Assembly: GCA_051879015.1 (NCBI GenBank)
Contig: JBJELF010000055.1
Location: 1-61,008 of the forward strand
Direction of reading: 5' to 3'
DNA: 61,008 bases
Origin: JBJELF01 sp051879015
Lineage (GTDB): Bacteria; Bacillota; Clostridia; Lachnospirales; Lachnospiraceae
The position numbers were made by a program, and so were the translations under genes. Below, piece by piece: positions 48,528-56,651 of this stretch. Positions within the stretch are counted from its first letter, which is position 1; every line of letters starts with the position of its first letter. Below the pieces are notes generated by a model. The model was not told where the DNA came from. It did not search any database and was given only the letters and a program-made list of their open reading frames with translations.

Positions 48528-48573
48528 CAAAAAAAGATTTTCACCCATCCAACAGCAATAGATGAAAATCTTT
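48528..48573 (-). terminator. Intrinsic terminator of degV
   Basis: Arms AAAGATTTTCA and TGAAAATCTTT with T7 on the minus strand. Confidence 0.85.
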
Positions 48574-48584
48574 TTAATATCACT

Positions 48585-48624
48585 ATGATACCAGGGGAAA
48601 AAGATATTTTGCCCCTGGTATCAT
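48585..48624. repeat. Short R2/R1 hybrid palindrome
   Basis: Perfect 13-bp arms ATGATACCAGGGG and CCCCTGGTATCAT around a 14-bp loop. It has R2 ends with an R1-like core, 20 bp after the degV stop. Confidence 0.8.
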
Positions 48625-48644
48625 CACTATAAAAACAAAGCTTT

Positions 48645-49490
48645 TTATACTGCCAAAATGATACCGCCGTCATTGGCATACATAGTAGACACTCCCTTCG
48701 TATCTGCAATGTAGATTTCTTTAAACTGTGCCTTCTGCTCCAAAAGCTGCTTCACATACTGCGCACGCTGCGGACAATTGCAATGAGAAATGCAAATACG
48801 CAGTTCATTAGACGGTTTTCTAAGTTCCTGTATCACAATGTCGACCATACGATTCAATGCCTTGTTAATGCCTCGCTCCTGTGCCAATTTAATGATTACA
48901 CCATGATCCGCTCCCATAATAGGCTTAATATTCAACGTACTTGCAAAAAATGCCTGTACTCTGCTCAAACGTCCATTTTTTCTTAGCGTATCCAATGTCT
49001 CCAACACAAAATAAGTATGCATCTGATAAACCATATCATCAATGGCCGCCGAAATGGTTTCAAAATCATCTCCCTGCTCCGCCATCTCTCGAATCGTCAA
49101 TGCAATGTTTGCCTGACCTGATGCCGCTGAGTCAGAGCCTACCACCTTTATTTTTTTGTTGGTGCCATACTCCTCCTCGTACATTTGCTTACCTACCACA
49201 GCAGCATTGTAGCTACCGCTCAGATGCTCAGATAATGTAACCACAAAAATCATTTCTGTGTCAGCCTGCTCATAGGCTTCCATATAATTCTGTGGAGATG
49301 GACACGCCGACTTTGGACAATTAGGACTATTTTTTACTCTATTGATAAAATCTAGCTGATCAAAATTTTCATCATCAGTCACAAAATAATCATCTACCTG
49401 CAAAGTCAAGGGAATTAAAACGATATGTGGATCTAAACTATCTTTTTCAATAATATCCGTACAGCTATCACAGATAATTGTATATGTCAT
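48645..49490 (-). CDS. DegV-family fatty-acid-binding protein
   Basis: 281 residues. N-terminal DSCTDI and IPLTLQVDD, SPNCPKSACPSP, TLSEHLSGSYNAA, and GRLSRVQAFFASTLNIKPIM, all typical. In Gram-positives DegV proteins (FakB) carry fatty acids for phosphorylation by FakA. RBS TAGGAGG. An operator-like palindrome overlaps its promoter. Confidence 0.94.
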   Translation of the reverse strand: MTYTIICDSCTDIIEKDSLDPHIVLIPLTLQVDDYFVTDDENFDQLDFINRVKNSPNCPKSACPSPQNYMEAYEQADTEMIFVVTLSEHLSGSYNAAVVGKQMYEEEYGTNKKIKVVGSDSAASGQANIALTIREMAEQGDDFETISAAIDDMVYQMHTYFVLETLDTLRKNGRLSRVQAFFASTLNIKPIMGADHGVIIKLAQERGINKALNRMVDIVIQELRKPSNELRICISHCNCPQRAQYVKQLLEQKAQFKEIYIADTKGVSTMYANDGGIILAV

Positions 49491-49554
49491 ATTGGATTCC
49501 TCCTAATATCTTACCTAGTTTTCAATACTATATTATCATACCATAAAAACCACA

Positions 49555-49577
49555 TTTTGAAAAGTATCTTTTCAAAA
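49555..49577. promoter_or_regulatory. Palindrome in the degV promoter
   Basis: TTTTGAAAA-GTATC-TTTTCAAAA, perfect 9-bp arms. It overlaps the predicted -35 of TTTTCA-N17-TATGAT on the minus strand, so a repressor site is plausible. Confidence 0.5.
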
Positions 49578-49629
49578 TATTTATGCTAATTTTAATATTA
49601 TTTTGTAGGTATTTCATTTTATTTATGTT

Positions 49630-49716
49630 ATGATGTTGGAGTCAAAAAATATTTTAACCCCTTGACACCTATGGATTGCATGGCTGCATACCTTGTATTC
49701 CCGCAATCTGAAAAAC
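49630..49716. repeat. R1 repeat copy in a 5' leader
   Basis: ATGATGTTGGAGTCAAAAAA...TTTTAACCCCTTGACACCTATGGATTG, then a degenerate second hairpin ending CGCAATCTGAAAAAC. It lies 24 bp before the DUF5721 start codon, directly after a possible TTGTAG-N17-TGTTAT promoter. Confidence 0.75.
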
Positions 49717-49740
49717 CATCTGCCACAAAGGAGTCTTTTT

Positions 49741-50235
49741 ATGAATGCTTATTTTATTCAAGATTTAAAATTATTTACCACTCACCTTTTTTTAAAAGAT
49801 ACCTTCGATTTTTTTGAGACTGGCGAAGTATTAATTCAAACCTTTACTACATTTGAAATTTCCGGCAGTCTTAATCCAGATTTCTATGATTCGGACGAAA
49901 GAGTATCTCTGCAGCGCAGCAACTGCACCTGGAGTCAGCTTCGTCCTTTCTGTCTTCAAATGATTAAAGGAAAAAAGCTGCCGCTGTCCTTCAAAATCAC
50001 TTTATTTACAGCACAACGAGAAAATCAACAATTTCTCCAACAATTACCCGCCAGCCTGCAAAACAGTATCAGTCGCCCCAGCCTCACAATTCTCTACAAA
50101 AATGGAACCCTCTCCTGTGTGACAGGCATCGCCTATTCCCAATTTACAATGGACCGCTCCGCCGAAACTCTCTGGAGTACTCTCATTGCAAATTTTCTCA
50201 AAAAGCATCAAATTGCATTCACCACAATAGATTGA
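49741..50235 (+). CDS. DUF5721 protein
   Basis: Start at 49741 (MNAYFIQDLKLFTTHLFL), with AAAGGAG upstream; the open frame begins at 49693 inside an R1 repeat. 164 residues, soluble, with strand-rich FEISGSLNPDFYDSDER and an ENQQFLQQLP segment. I recognise it as DUF5721, a Lachnospiraceae family of unknown function. Located just upstream of the htpG heat-shock promoter. Confidence 0.72.
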   Translation: MNAYFIQDLKLFTTHLFLKDTFDFFETGEVLIQTFTTFEISGSLNPDFYDSDERVSLQRSNCTWSQLRPFCLQMIKGKKLPLSFKITLFTAQRENQQFLQQLPASLQNSISRPSLTILYKNGTLSCVTGIAYSQFTMDRSAETLWSTLIANFLKKHQIAFTTID

Positions 50236-50260
50236 ACAAACAATGCATCGCGAAATTTTA

Positions 50261-50287
50261 TTAGCACTCATCTAAAATGAGTGCTAA
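50261..50287 (+). promoter_or_regulatory. CIRCE operator upstream of htpG
   Basis: Exact TTAGCACTC-ATCTAAAAT-GAGTGCTAA, the HrcA site. Unlike at groESL it lies upstream of the -35 box, 7 bp away. Confidence 0.95.
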
Positions 50288-50294
50288 TTTTTTC

Positions 50295-50323
50295 TTGACA
50301 TTTTCCATGGATAGTATTACAAT
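50295..50323 (+). promoter_or_regulatory. Sigma-A promoter of the htpG leader RNA
   Basis: TTGACA (50295-50300), 17 bp, TACAAT (50318-50323). The transcript should begin near 50330, about 28 nt before the structured RNA. Confidence 0.88.
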
Positions 50324-50357
50324 ACATTCCATGAGTTGAAAAACATCTAAAATCTAT

Positions 50358-50686
50358 GTGAACTACCATAGACCGTAGAGGTCTGTGGCTTCTGTTAAAT
50401 AGTTCACCAGACTAAGTATTCAGAAACGGATACTACGATAGCTAGGTCATGACACCCTTGGTTGACGCAACAGACCATTGCTCTGTCGTGTATATTTAAG
50501 TTGGGCCAGAGTAAGCAAAGCCCTGTGATATATACGCAAAAAGCCTTTCTATCCTTGTCGAGTTGAGGACGGAACAGCTGTATGGTAACAGTACAGTATA
50601 GTACGCATCACCTACCGTAAGGTAGAGTATTTCCCTTAGTGGGTGCCGTGTATCCACACACCGTAAAGATGTGTGGTTTTACGGCT
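50358..50686 (+). ncRNA. Structured RNA in the htpG leader, HEARO/omega-RNA-like
   Basis: About 330 nt with many helices. P1 is GTGAACTA (50358-50365) with TAGTTCAC (50400-50407). P2 is a 9-bp stem (50366-50374/50380-50388). A hairpin pairs 50415-50421 with 50428-50434. ACAGA/TCTGT pairs 50470-50474 with 50482-50486. CGTGTATAT (50487-50495) pairs with 50528-50536 and encloses GGGC/GCCC. CTACC-GTAA-GGTAG lies at 50612-50625. A final nested stem, GCCGT/ACGGC around CCACACA/TGTGTGG, spans 50645-50685. It ends 13 bp before the htpG ribosome site. The order (GTGA junction, scaffold, ORF) recalls HEARO RNAs, the guide RNAs of IscB transposons, but no iscB is present. Alternatives are a heat-sensing leader or an unknown RNA class. 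The structure is well supported; the family is tentative. Confidence 0.6.
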
Positions 50687-50713
50687 AATATTTTATAAAG
50701 GAGTGTATTCATT

Positions 50714-52672
50714 ATGGCAAAACAAGGTAATTTATCGATTAATAGTGAGAACATTTTTCCAATTATCAAAAAATGGCTGTATTCCGACCATGATATTTTC
50801 TTCCGCGAGTTAGTTTCCAATGGCTGCGATGCCATTACTAAATTAAAGAAATTAGACATGATGGGGGATTACTCCATCCCAGAAGATAACCAGTTCAAAA
50901 TTACAGTCACCTTAAATCCCACCAACAAAACGATTGCTTTCACCGATAATGGTTTGGGTATGGACGAAGAAGAAGTAGACAAATACATTAACGATATCGC
51001 ATTTTCTGGCGCACAGGATTTCTTGAATACCTACAAGGATAAAACCAATGAGGACCAGATCATCGGTCATTTCGGACTTGGATTCTACTCTTCTTTCATG
51101 GTAGCCGACCGTGTCACCATCGACACTCTTTCCTGGAAAGAAAATGCCGTTCCTGTTCACTGGGAATCGGAAAATGGTATGGAATTTGCTATGGAAGAAG
51201 GCACAAAGGCAGAAGTTGGTACCACTATCACTCTGTATCTCAATGAGGACAGCTACGAATTTTGCAATGAATATCGCGCAAGAGAAGTATTGACCAAATA
51301 CTGTTCCTTCATGCCAGTAGAAATTTATTTAATTGACGAAACAAAGGAGCCTGAGTATGAGGAAGTAGAGCCAGAGACCGACGAAACTCCAACAGAAGGC
51401 AGCGAAGACACAACTTCCGAAGAGAACTCCGAAGTCGTTGATGAGGCAGGCGAGCCAGTTAAGGAAAAGAAATTAGTTGAACCAAAACCATTAAATGAGA
51501 TTCACCCACTTTGGACCAAACATCCAAATGAATGCAAAGATGAGGACTATAAGGAATTTTACCGCAATGTATTCATGGATTACAAAGAGCCTTTGTTCTG
51601 GATTCACTTAAACATGGATTATCCGTTCAACTTGAAAGGTATTTTGTATTTTCCTAAGATTAACACCGAGTACGACTCCATCGAAGGAACAATCAAACTC
51701 TACAACAATCAGGTATTCGTTGCCGATAATATCAAAGAAGTAATTCCTGAGTTCTTGATGCTGTTAAAGGGTGTCATTGATTGCCCAGACCTTCCTTTGA
51801 ATGTATCTCGTTCCGCTTTGCAGAACAATGGTTTTGTCAAGAAAATTTCTGACTACATTACAAAGAAAGTAGCTGACAGACTGACTGGTATGTGCAAAAC
51901 AGACCGTGAAAGTTATGAAAAATACTGGGATGATATCAATCCATTCATCAAGTTTGGCTGTCTGAAAGATGAGAAATTTGCAGAGAAGATGAATGACTAT
52001 ATTATCTTCAAGAATCTGGAAGGCAAATATATCACTTTGCCTGATGCATTAAAGGAAAACGAGGAATCCCACAAGAATCAGGTATTCTATGTAACAGATG
52101 AAAAAGAACAAAGTCAATATATCAAGATGTTCAAGGAAGCTGGCTTAGATGCCGTTATCTTAAAGCACAATATTGATACTCCATTTATTACTCATCTGGA
52201 GCAGAAGAATAAAGACGTAAAATTCCTTCGCATTGATGCTGATTTGTCCGACACTTTCAAGGAAGAAAACGTAGATACAGAAGCTTTGAAAGCTTCCAAC
52301 GAAACTTTGACTGAAATTTTCCGTAAAGTCATTGGCAATGACAAACTCGATGTCAAAGTGGAGAAGCTCAAAAATGCTAAAATTGCTTCTATGATGACTC
52401 TCTCCGAGGAATCCAGAAGAATGCAGGAAATGATGAAGATGTACGGCATGGCAGGCATGGATTTTGGTATGGGCGACAGCAACGAAACTTTAGTTCTCAA
52501 CGAAAATCATCCACTGGTACAGTATGTTCTCAATAATAAAGATTCCGAGAACGTAGGCGACTTCTGTATGCAGCTTTATGATTTGGCGGCACTGGCTCAT
52601 GGCACATTGACACCAGACCGTATGACAGCATTTATCGAGCGCAGCAACGACATTATGCTTAAGATGTGCTAA
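50714..52672 (+). CDS. htpG: Chaperone HtpG (Hsp90)
   Basis: 652 residues, cytoplasmic ATP-dependent chaperone. N-terminal GHKL domain with FRELVSNGCDAITKL, DNGLGMDEEEV and GHFGLGFYSSFMVAD; middle domain with PLFWIHLNMDYPFNLKGILYFP; C-terminal dimer domain to LKMC. A strongly acidic charged linker of about 50 residues (about 210-260) separates the N and middle domains, longer than in E. coli. Start has AAGGAG 10 bp upstream. Predicted to be under HrcA control through CIRCE and translated from a long structured leader. Confidence 0.97.
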   Translation: MAKQGNLSINSENIFPIIKKWLYSDHDIFFRELVSNGCDAITKLKKLDMMGDYSIPEDNQFKITVTLNPTNKTIAFTDNGLGMDEEEVDKYINDIAFSGAQDFLNTYKDKTNEDQIIGHFGLGFYSSFMVADRVTIDTLSWKENAVPVHWESENGMEFAMEEGTKAEVGTTITLYLNEDSYEFCNEYRAREVLTKYCSFMPVEIYLIDETKEPEYEEVEPETDETPTEGSEDTTSEENSEVVDEAGEPVKEKKLVEPKPLNEIHPLWTKHPNECKDEDYKEFYRNVFMDYKEPLFWIHLNMDYPFNLKGILYFPKINTEYDSIEGTIKLYNNQVFVADNIKEVIPEFLMLLKGVIDCPDLPLNVSRSALQNNGFVKKISDYITKKVADRLTGMCKTDRESYEKYWDDINPFIKFGCLKDEKFAEKMNDYIIFKNLEGKYITLPDALKENEESHKNQVFYVTDEKEQSQYIKMFKEAGLDAVILKHNIDTPFITHLEQKNKDVKFLRIDADLSDTFKEENVDTEALKASNETLTEIFRKVIGNDKLDVKVEKLKNAKIASMMTLSEESRRMQEMMKMYGMAGMDFGMGDSNETLVLNENHPLVQYVLNNKDSENVGDFCMQLYDLAALAHGTLTPDRMTAFIERSNDIMLKMC

Positions 52673-52693
52673 TTAAAATAGGATATCAAATTT

Positions 52694-52742
52694 AAAAGGT
52701 CATACCTTTCATGTCATGTTTGCATGAAAGGTATGACCTTTT
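52694..52742. repeat. R2-derived perfect 20-bp inverted repeat
   Basis: AAAAGGTCATACCTTTCATG (52694-52713) and its exact complement (52723-52742). It lies between the convergent htpG and dut genes and probably serves as a bidirectional terminator. Confidence 0.85.
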
Positions 52743-52759
52743 CGCTCCAATATCTATCT

Positions 52760-53194
52760 TTAATTTTTTCCGGTACTGCCAAAACCGCCGCGATCTGCTC
52801 CCTCTAAATGCTCTGTCTGCACAAATGTAATCGTTGGCTGATGCTCCATGATGCGAAACTGACAAATACGATCATTGACATGAATCACAGTGTCACGTAC
52901 AGCAAGCGCTGGAAAAAACCACTGGTCATTGTCACCACAATAGCTCTCATCAATAATTCCCATCGAATTGACCTGCAGCACTCCAAAATTTTTAAAAGTA
53001 CTGCTTCTCGGCACTACATGTGCTTCATAGCCCTTTGGCAGCTGCATCGCAATTCCCAATGGAATTAATTTAAATTCTCCCCGCTTGAGTTCTACTTCTT
53101 TGGCTGCACGCAAATCAATCCAATCCGACTTGCCGCCGATATAGGTTAACCTTTCTATCTCATCTGAAAAATATTTTATCTTTATTTCCTGCAC
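52760..53194 (-). CDS. dut: dUTP diphosphatase
   Basis: Hydrolyses dUTP to dUMP, the thymidylate precursor. Start set at GTG 53194 with GAGGTGG 5 bp upstream; ATG 53212, overlapping nrdG, is the alternative. About 144 residues. Motifs: SDWIDLRAA (1), VPRSSTFKNFGV (2), MGIIDESYCGDN (3), RICQFRI (4), RGGFGSTG (5). Motifs 1 and 2 deviate from the DAGYDL/PRSGLA consensus, a variant form. Cotranscribed with nrdDG. Confidence 0.92.
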   Translation of the reverse strand: MQEIKIKYFSDEIERLTYIGGKSDWIDLRAAKEVELKRGEFKLIPLGIAMQLPKGYEAHVVPRSSTFKNFGVLQVNSMGIIDESYCGDNDQWFFPALAVRDTVIHVNDRICQFRIMEHQPTITFVQTEHLEGADRGGFGSTGKN

Positions 53195-53204
53195 TTCTGC
53201 CACC

Positions 53205-53693
53205 TCACGCATGTAATATCATCGTTCCTTTTTTGAAAGTCTGCTTGACATCAATCACTTTTTGATTGGAACTGCCCTTCCACTCCAACTGATTATCCTT
53301 TAATGCTTTAATAAATGGTCCATCTACTACAATATCAATGAGAGGCAAAAAGGATAAATCTTTAATTTCCTCCCACAAATATCCTGTATAAAGCCAAATG
53401 GTCTTTTGTGGAAACTTTCTATGTAATTTTTCCACCAACTCCCCAATGTCTTTGCGGTTGGCTGGATGCAGCGGGTCTCCTCCGCTCAAAGTAATTCCTG
53501 AAATATAGTCCTGAGACAGCTGTTCTTCAATCTCTGCCAAAGCGTTCTCATCAAAAGGTAAACCTCCCTCAATATCCCATGTCACTGGATTTTGACATTC
53601 TGGACAGTGGTGATTGCAGCCAGCAACCCACAGCACAACTCGCAGTCCGTCCCCATTTAACATATCGTCCTTCGTTATATTGTGATATCTCAT
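53205..53693 (-). CDS. nrdG: Anaerobic ribonucleotide reductase activase
   Basis: 162 residues, radical-SAM enzyme. VAGCNHHCPECQNP supplies the CxxxCxxC iron-sulfur ligands, and GITLSGGDPLHP is the GGE-like SAM motif. It makes the glycyl radical on NrdD. Its start overlaps the nrdD stop (TAATG), so the two are translationally coupled. Confidence 0.96.
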   Translation of the reverse strand: MRYHNITKDDMLNGDGLRVVLWVAGCNHHCPECQNPVTWDIEGGLPFDENALAEIEEQLSQDYISGITLSGGDPLHPANRKDIGELVEKLHRKFPQKTIWLYTGYLWEEIKDLSFLPLIDIVVDGPFIKALKDNQLEWKGSSNQKVIDVKQTFKKGTMILHA

Positions 53694-55828
53694 TACATGC
53701 TCTTCCTCTCTGCTATTTCTGCCATTTTTGCCTCATTTAGGCGAGTATCCCCTTTCACACGGGAATAGGATAAGTATCCGTTCATACGGTCAATTTTTGT
53801 CAGATTGCGGCTGCCGCACACAGGACATACATCCATATTTAACTCTTCATGCCCACAATCATCACAATAGGACAGTGCCAAATTGACTCCCTCATAAAAT
53901 CCCATCTCCATCGCACGGCGGATCAAAGACCGAATCGCATCCAAATTATAGGAAATTGGATACTTAACATACTGAATCTTACCGCCATTGGACAATTCCC
54001 AGAAACGGTGTTCTAGATTCTGCTTTTGAATCGGTGTGATATCCTCTGTCACATGACAATGAAATCCATTGCTGACATAAGCTCGGTCAGATACATTCTC
54101 GACAATACCGTACTTTCTGCGGAACTGCTTTACCTGAAGTCCGCACAGATTCTCCGCTGGAGTCGCATAAATAGCATACAGATTTCCATCTTCCTTTTTA
54201 AACTGCTCCACTTTCTTATTGATATGCTTCAATACCTCCAGAGCAAACGCTCCATCCTCCACCAAAGATTTGCCATTGTACAGCTGCTGCAGCTCATTAA
54301 AAGCCGTGATTCCAAAAGAAGCCGTGGCAGACTTTAATAATGGCTTAATTTTATCCTGTGGCTTTAAATGTCCGCCATAAAATCCGCCCTCGCAGTAAGC
54401 CAGCGGGTTAACGGATGCACGCATTTCCCCCAGATACTGATAAGTACGAATATGCAGTCTTCGAATCAATTCCAGATAATAATCTAATACCTCATAGAAA
54501 TCTCTGCTTTCCTGACGAGATTTTGCCAAAATCATAGGCAAATGCAGACTTACTACGCCAATATTAAATCGTCCCACAAAGATGGGCATATCCTGATCAT
54601 CTGCTGGCTCCATACCGCCTCTCTCATACCAAGGAGACAAAAAAGCCCTACAGCCCATTGGACTGATAATTTTTCCATATTTCTTGTACATACTGGCAAT
54701 ATATCCCTCACCAGTCAAACTGAGCCAATCCGGATACATGGTCTTCGAAGAACATTCTACACCAGCCTCAAAGACATCCTCCAACTCCTTACCCGGTCCA
54801 TGCAGATTTTTATCATACAAAAATACCAACTTCGGAAACAATACCGGCTTTTTATGTCCCGCCTTACCCTGACCATCTCGGCGGACATGAAGAGCAGTGA
54901 TAGAAGCCAGCTTTTCAAAACGACTCGTACCTGTACCAAAAGTCACGGTAATAAAGGGATAATCACCTCGGCTAGAACCCACGGTGTTAAACTTGTATTC
55001 CCAACCCTGAAATCCCTGTCTCATATCATAAGAGACATCTTTCCATGCCTCCTCCTCGGCACGCTCCTGCGGTACACCCAAAGCCATATATTTTTCTACA
55101 TAGGCACGGTAGGATTTCTCTGCGTAAGGCTCCAAAATTGTCTCCACCGACGGGATGGTAAAGCCACCATACTGTTGACTCGCCGCGCTCAGCACAATAT
55201 CTCCAATGACATCAAATGCCACATCCAAGGTCTTTGGCTCATTGTACCAGACATTTCCCATCTCAAAACCACCGGTTAAAACCTGAGCTACATCAAACAG
55301 ACAGCAATTCATCGTATCCCTTCTGGCAGACATATCATGCACATACAGATATCCATCTCGAATCGCCTGCAATTCCTCCACCGTCAGGAAAAATTTTTTA
55401 TACAATGCTTTATTAAATTCATTGAATACAAGACTTCTTTTGGTAGCCACCAACGCACTGTCTGCATTGCTGTTTTCTTTATCACCTATGTACATAATCG
55501 CTTGACTTTTCTGATACACATCATCCAACATCTCAACAAAGTCCTGCTTATAATTGCGATAATCGCGGTAGCTCTTTGCCACAACTGGATTAACCTGCTC
55601 TAAAGCACTCTCCACCACATTATGCATCACCGCAATCGGCACTTCCTTTGATTCTAACTTTTCTAAACGATGCTCCACTGTCTGACAAACATACTGCAAA
55701 TCTCCCTCAGAAAACTGAACCAATGCACGAAATGCCGATTTGTTGACAGCAACGACTATCTTCTGTGCATTATACTGTTCCTTTGTTCCATCTTTTTTTA
55801 TAATTTTATAGTCCTCTGCTGCAAACAT
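53693..55828 (-). CDS. nrdD: Anaerobic (class III) ribonucleoside-triphosphate reductase
   Basis: 711 residues. N-terminal ATP-cone (about 5-95), central barrel with RDTMNCCLFDVAQVLTGG. C-terminal zinc Cys set CDDCGHEELNMDVCPVCGSRN-like (two CxxC pairs) and the glycyl-radical region RMNGYLSYSRVKGDTR near 685. Reduces NTPs to dNTPs without oxygen. Preceded by tandem NrdR boxes and a hairpin repeat in the leader. RBS GAGGAGG. Confidence 0.97.
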   Translation of the reverse strand: MFAAEDYKIIKKDGTKEQYNAQKIVVAVNKSAFRALVQFSEGDLQYVCQTVEHRLEKLESKEVPIAVMHNVVESALEQVNPVVAKSYRDYRNYKQDFVEMLDDVYQKSQAIMYIGDKENSNADSALVATKRSLVFNEFNKALYKKFFLTVEELQAIRDGYLYVHDMSARRDTMNCCLFDVAQVLTGGFEMGNVWYNEPKTLDVAFDVIGDIVLSAASQQYGGFTIPSVETILEPYAEKSYRAYVEKYMALGVPQERAEEEAWKDVSYDMRQGFQGWEYKFNTVGSSRGDYPFITVTFGTGTSRFEKLASITALHVRRDGQGKAGHKKPVLFPKLVFLYDKNLHGPGKELEDVFEAGVECSSKTMYPDWLSLTGEGYIASMYKKYGKIISPMGCRAFLSPWYERGGMEPADDQDMPIFVGRFNIGVVSLHLPMILAKSRQESRDFYEVLDYYLELIRRLHIRTYQYLGEMRASVNPLAYCEGGFYGGHLKPQDKIKPLLKSATASFGITAFNELQQLYNGKSLVEDGAFALEVLKHINKKVEQFKKEDGNLYAIYATPAENLCGLQVKQFRRKYGIVENVSDRAYVSNGFHCHVTEDITPIQKQNLEHRFWELSNGGKIQYVKYPISYNLDAIRSLIRRAMEMGFYEGVNLALSYCDDCGHEELNMDVCPVCGSRNLTKIDRMNGYLSYSRVKGDTRLNEAKMAEIAERKSM

Positions 55829-55875
55829 CTCTTCCTCCTCATTCTTTACTCACTGTATTGTTTCAATTCAATAAA

Positions 55876-55914
55876 ATGATGTTGGGGCAAAAGGTATTTT
55901 TCCCCTGGTATCAT
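55876..55914. repeat. R1/R2 hybrid hairpin in the nrdD leader
   Basis: ATGATGTTGGGGCAAAAGGT...CCCCTGGTATCAT, between the NrdR boxes and the nrdD start codon. Confidence 0.75.
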
Positions 55915-55944
55915 AAAATCATCTTTTGAATGTTATTAACATAA

Positions 55945-55991
55945 CCACAATATATTGTTGCGAAATAACAGGAACCAACAATATATTGTGG
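55945..55991 (-). promoter_or_regulatory. Tandem NrdR boxes before nrdD
   Basis: CCACAATATATTGTTG (55945-55960) and CAACAATATATTGTGG (55976-55991) fit the acaCwATATATwGtgt NrdR palindrome and start exactly 31 bp apart, the face-to-face spacing known for NrdR. The second box sits inside a larger near-perfect palindrome with AACAGGAACC/GGTTCCTGTT arms. Confidence 0.88.
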
Positions 55992-56105
55992 TTCCTGTTG
56001 AGTGAATCTATATTAACATGTTTCTAAGCCTCCGTCAAGACAGCAAATTTAACCATCTTGTACGAATTTTCCCCTCCAATCTTCGTCTTAACATAACGCC
56101 TTTTT

Positions 56106-56372
56106 TTAATATCTTTCTTTTAAAAAATTGGAAATGTTCGTGTGATTGTATCCCTCCATGCGGGCTGCATAACCACGCAGCTGCCCCGACAGAAAGTCAT
56201 ACTCTCCTGGCTTAATTTTTCCTTCCTCCTTATACTGCTCAAGCAACACTTCGCATTCCTTCTTAGCAGAGATTGCTTCATCTTTATAATTATTTTCCAA
56301 ATTCACCTGAATAGACTGCAGCTTTGCCTCTAATTCTCTATAATATTTTGAATGTCCAAAGAAACCAAACAT
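56106..56372 (-). CDS. Small helical hypothetical protein
   Basis: 88 residues, starts MFGFFGHSKYYRELEAKLQS with GGGGAGG upstream. Mostly helical and charged, coiled-coil-prone (about 10-55), no signal or membrane segment. Unknown family. It may share its transcript with genes towards nrdD, although the NrdR promoter lies between. Confidence 0.6.
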   Translation of the reverse strand: MFGFFGHSKYYRELEAKLQSIQVNLENNYKDEAISAKKECEVLLEQYKEEGKIKPGEYDFLSGQLRGYAARMEGYNHTNISNFLKERY

Positions 56373-56478
56373 CGACCGTGCCTCCCCTCTTATGTTGTAC
56401 TATATCCTACCACAAATAAAGTTTTGATTCAAGGTCGTTATGACAACCCAAAGGTCATTTTCTCAATAAACGCACATA

Positions 56479-56555
56479 CCTCGCAAGCGAGGCATCACCA
56501 TATATAAAAGTGCCTTAAAAGAACTATCGTACATACTGCTCTTTTAAGGCACTTT
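56479..56555 (-). terminator. Terminator of gdhA plus small hairpin
   Basis: Perfect 16-bp arms AAAGTGCCTTAAAAGA (56507-56522) and its complement (56540-56555), followed by TTTTATATA on the minus strand. CCTCGCAAGCGAGG at 56479-56492 is a second short hairpin. Confidence 0.85.
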
Positions 56556-56563
56556 CCATATAT

Positions 56564-56640
56564 TATGATGTTGGAGTCAAAAGATATTTTGACCCCTTGA
56601 TACCTACGGATTATTTCGCACTTTGTGCTCCCGCAGACTG
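56564..56640. repeat. R1 repeat copy
   Basis: ATGATGTTGGAGTCAAAAGA...TTTTGACCCCTTGATACCTACGGATT with GCACTTTGTGC, 12 bp downstream of the gdhA stop. Confidence 0.8.
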
Positions 56641-56651
56641 GGCATATTCAT

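Noticed and set aside
54542..55279. 245-codon plus-strand ORF opposite nrdD
   Set aside because: Entirely inside nrdD, whose motifs are intact; no start signal or recognisable domain.
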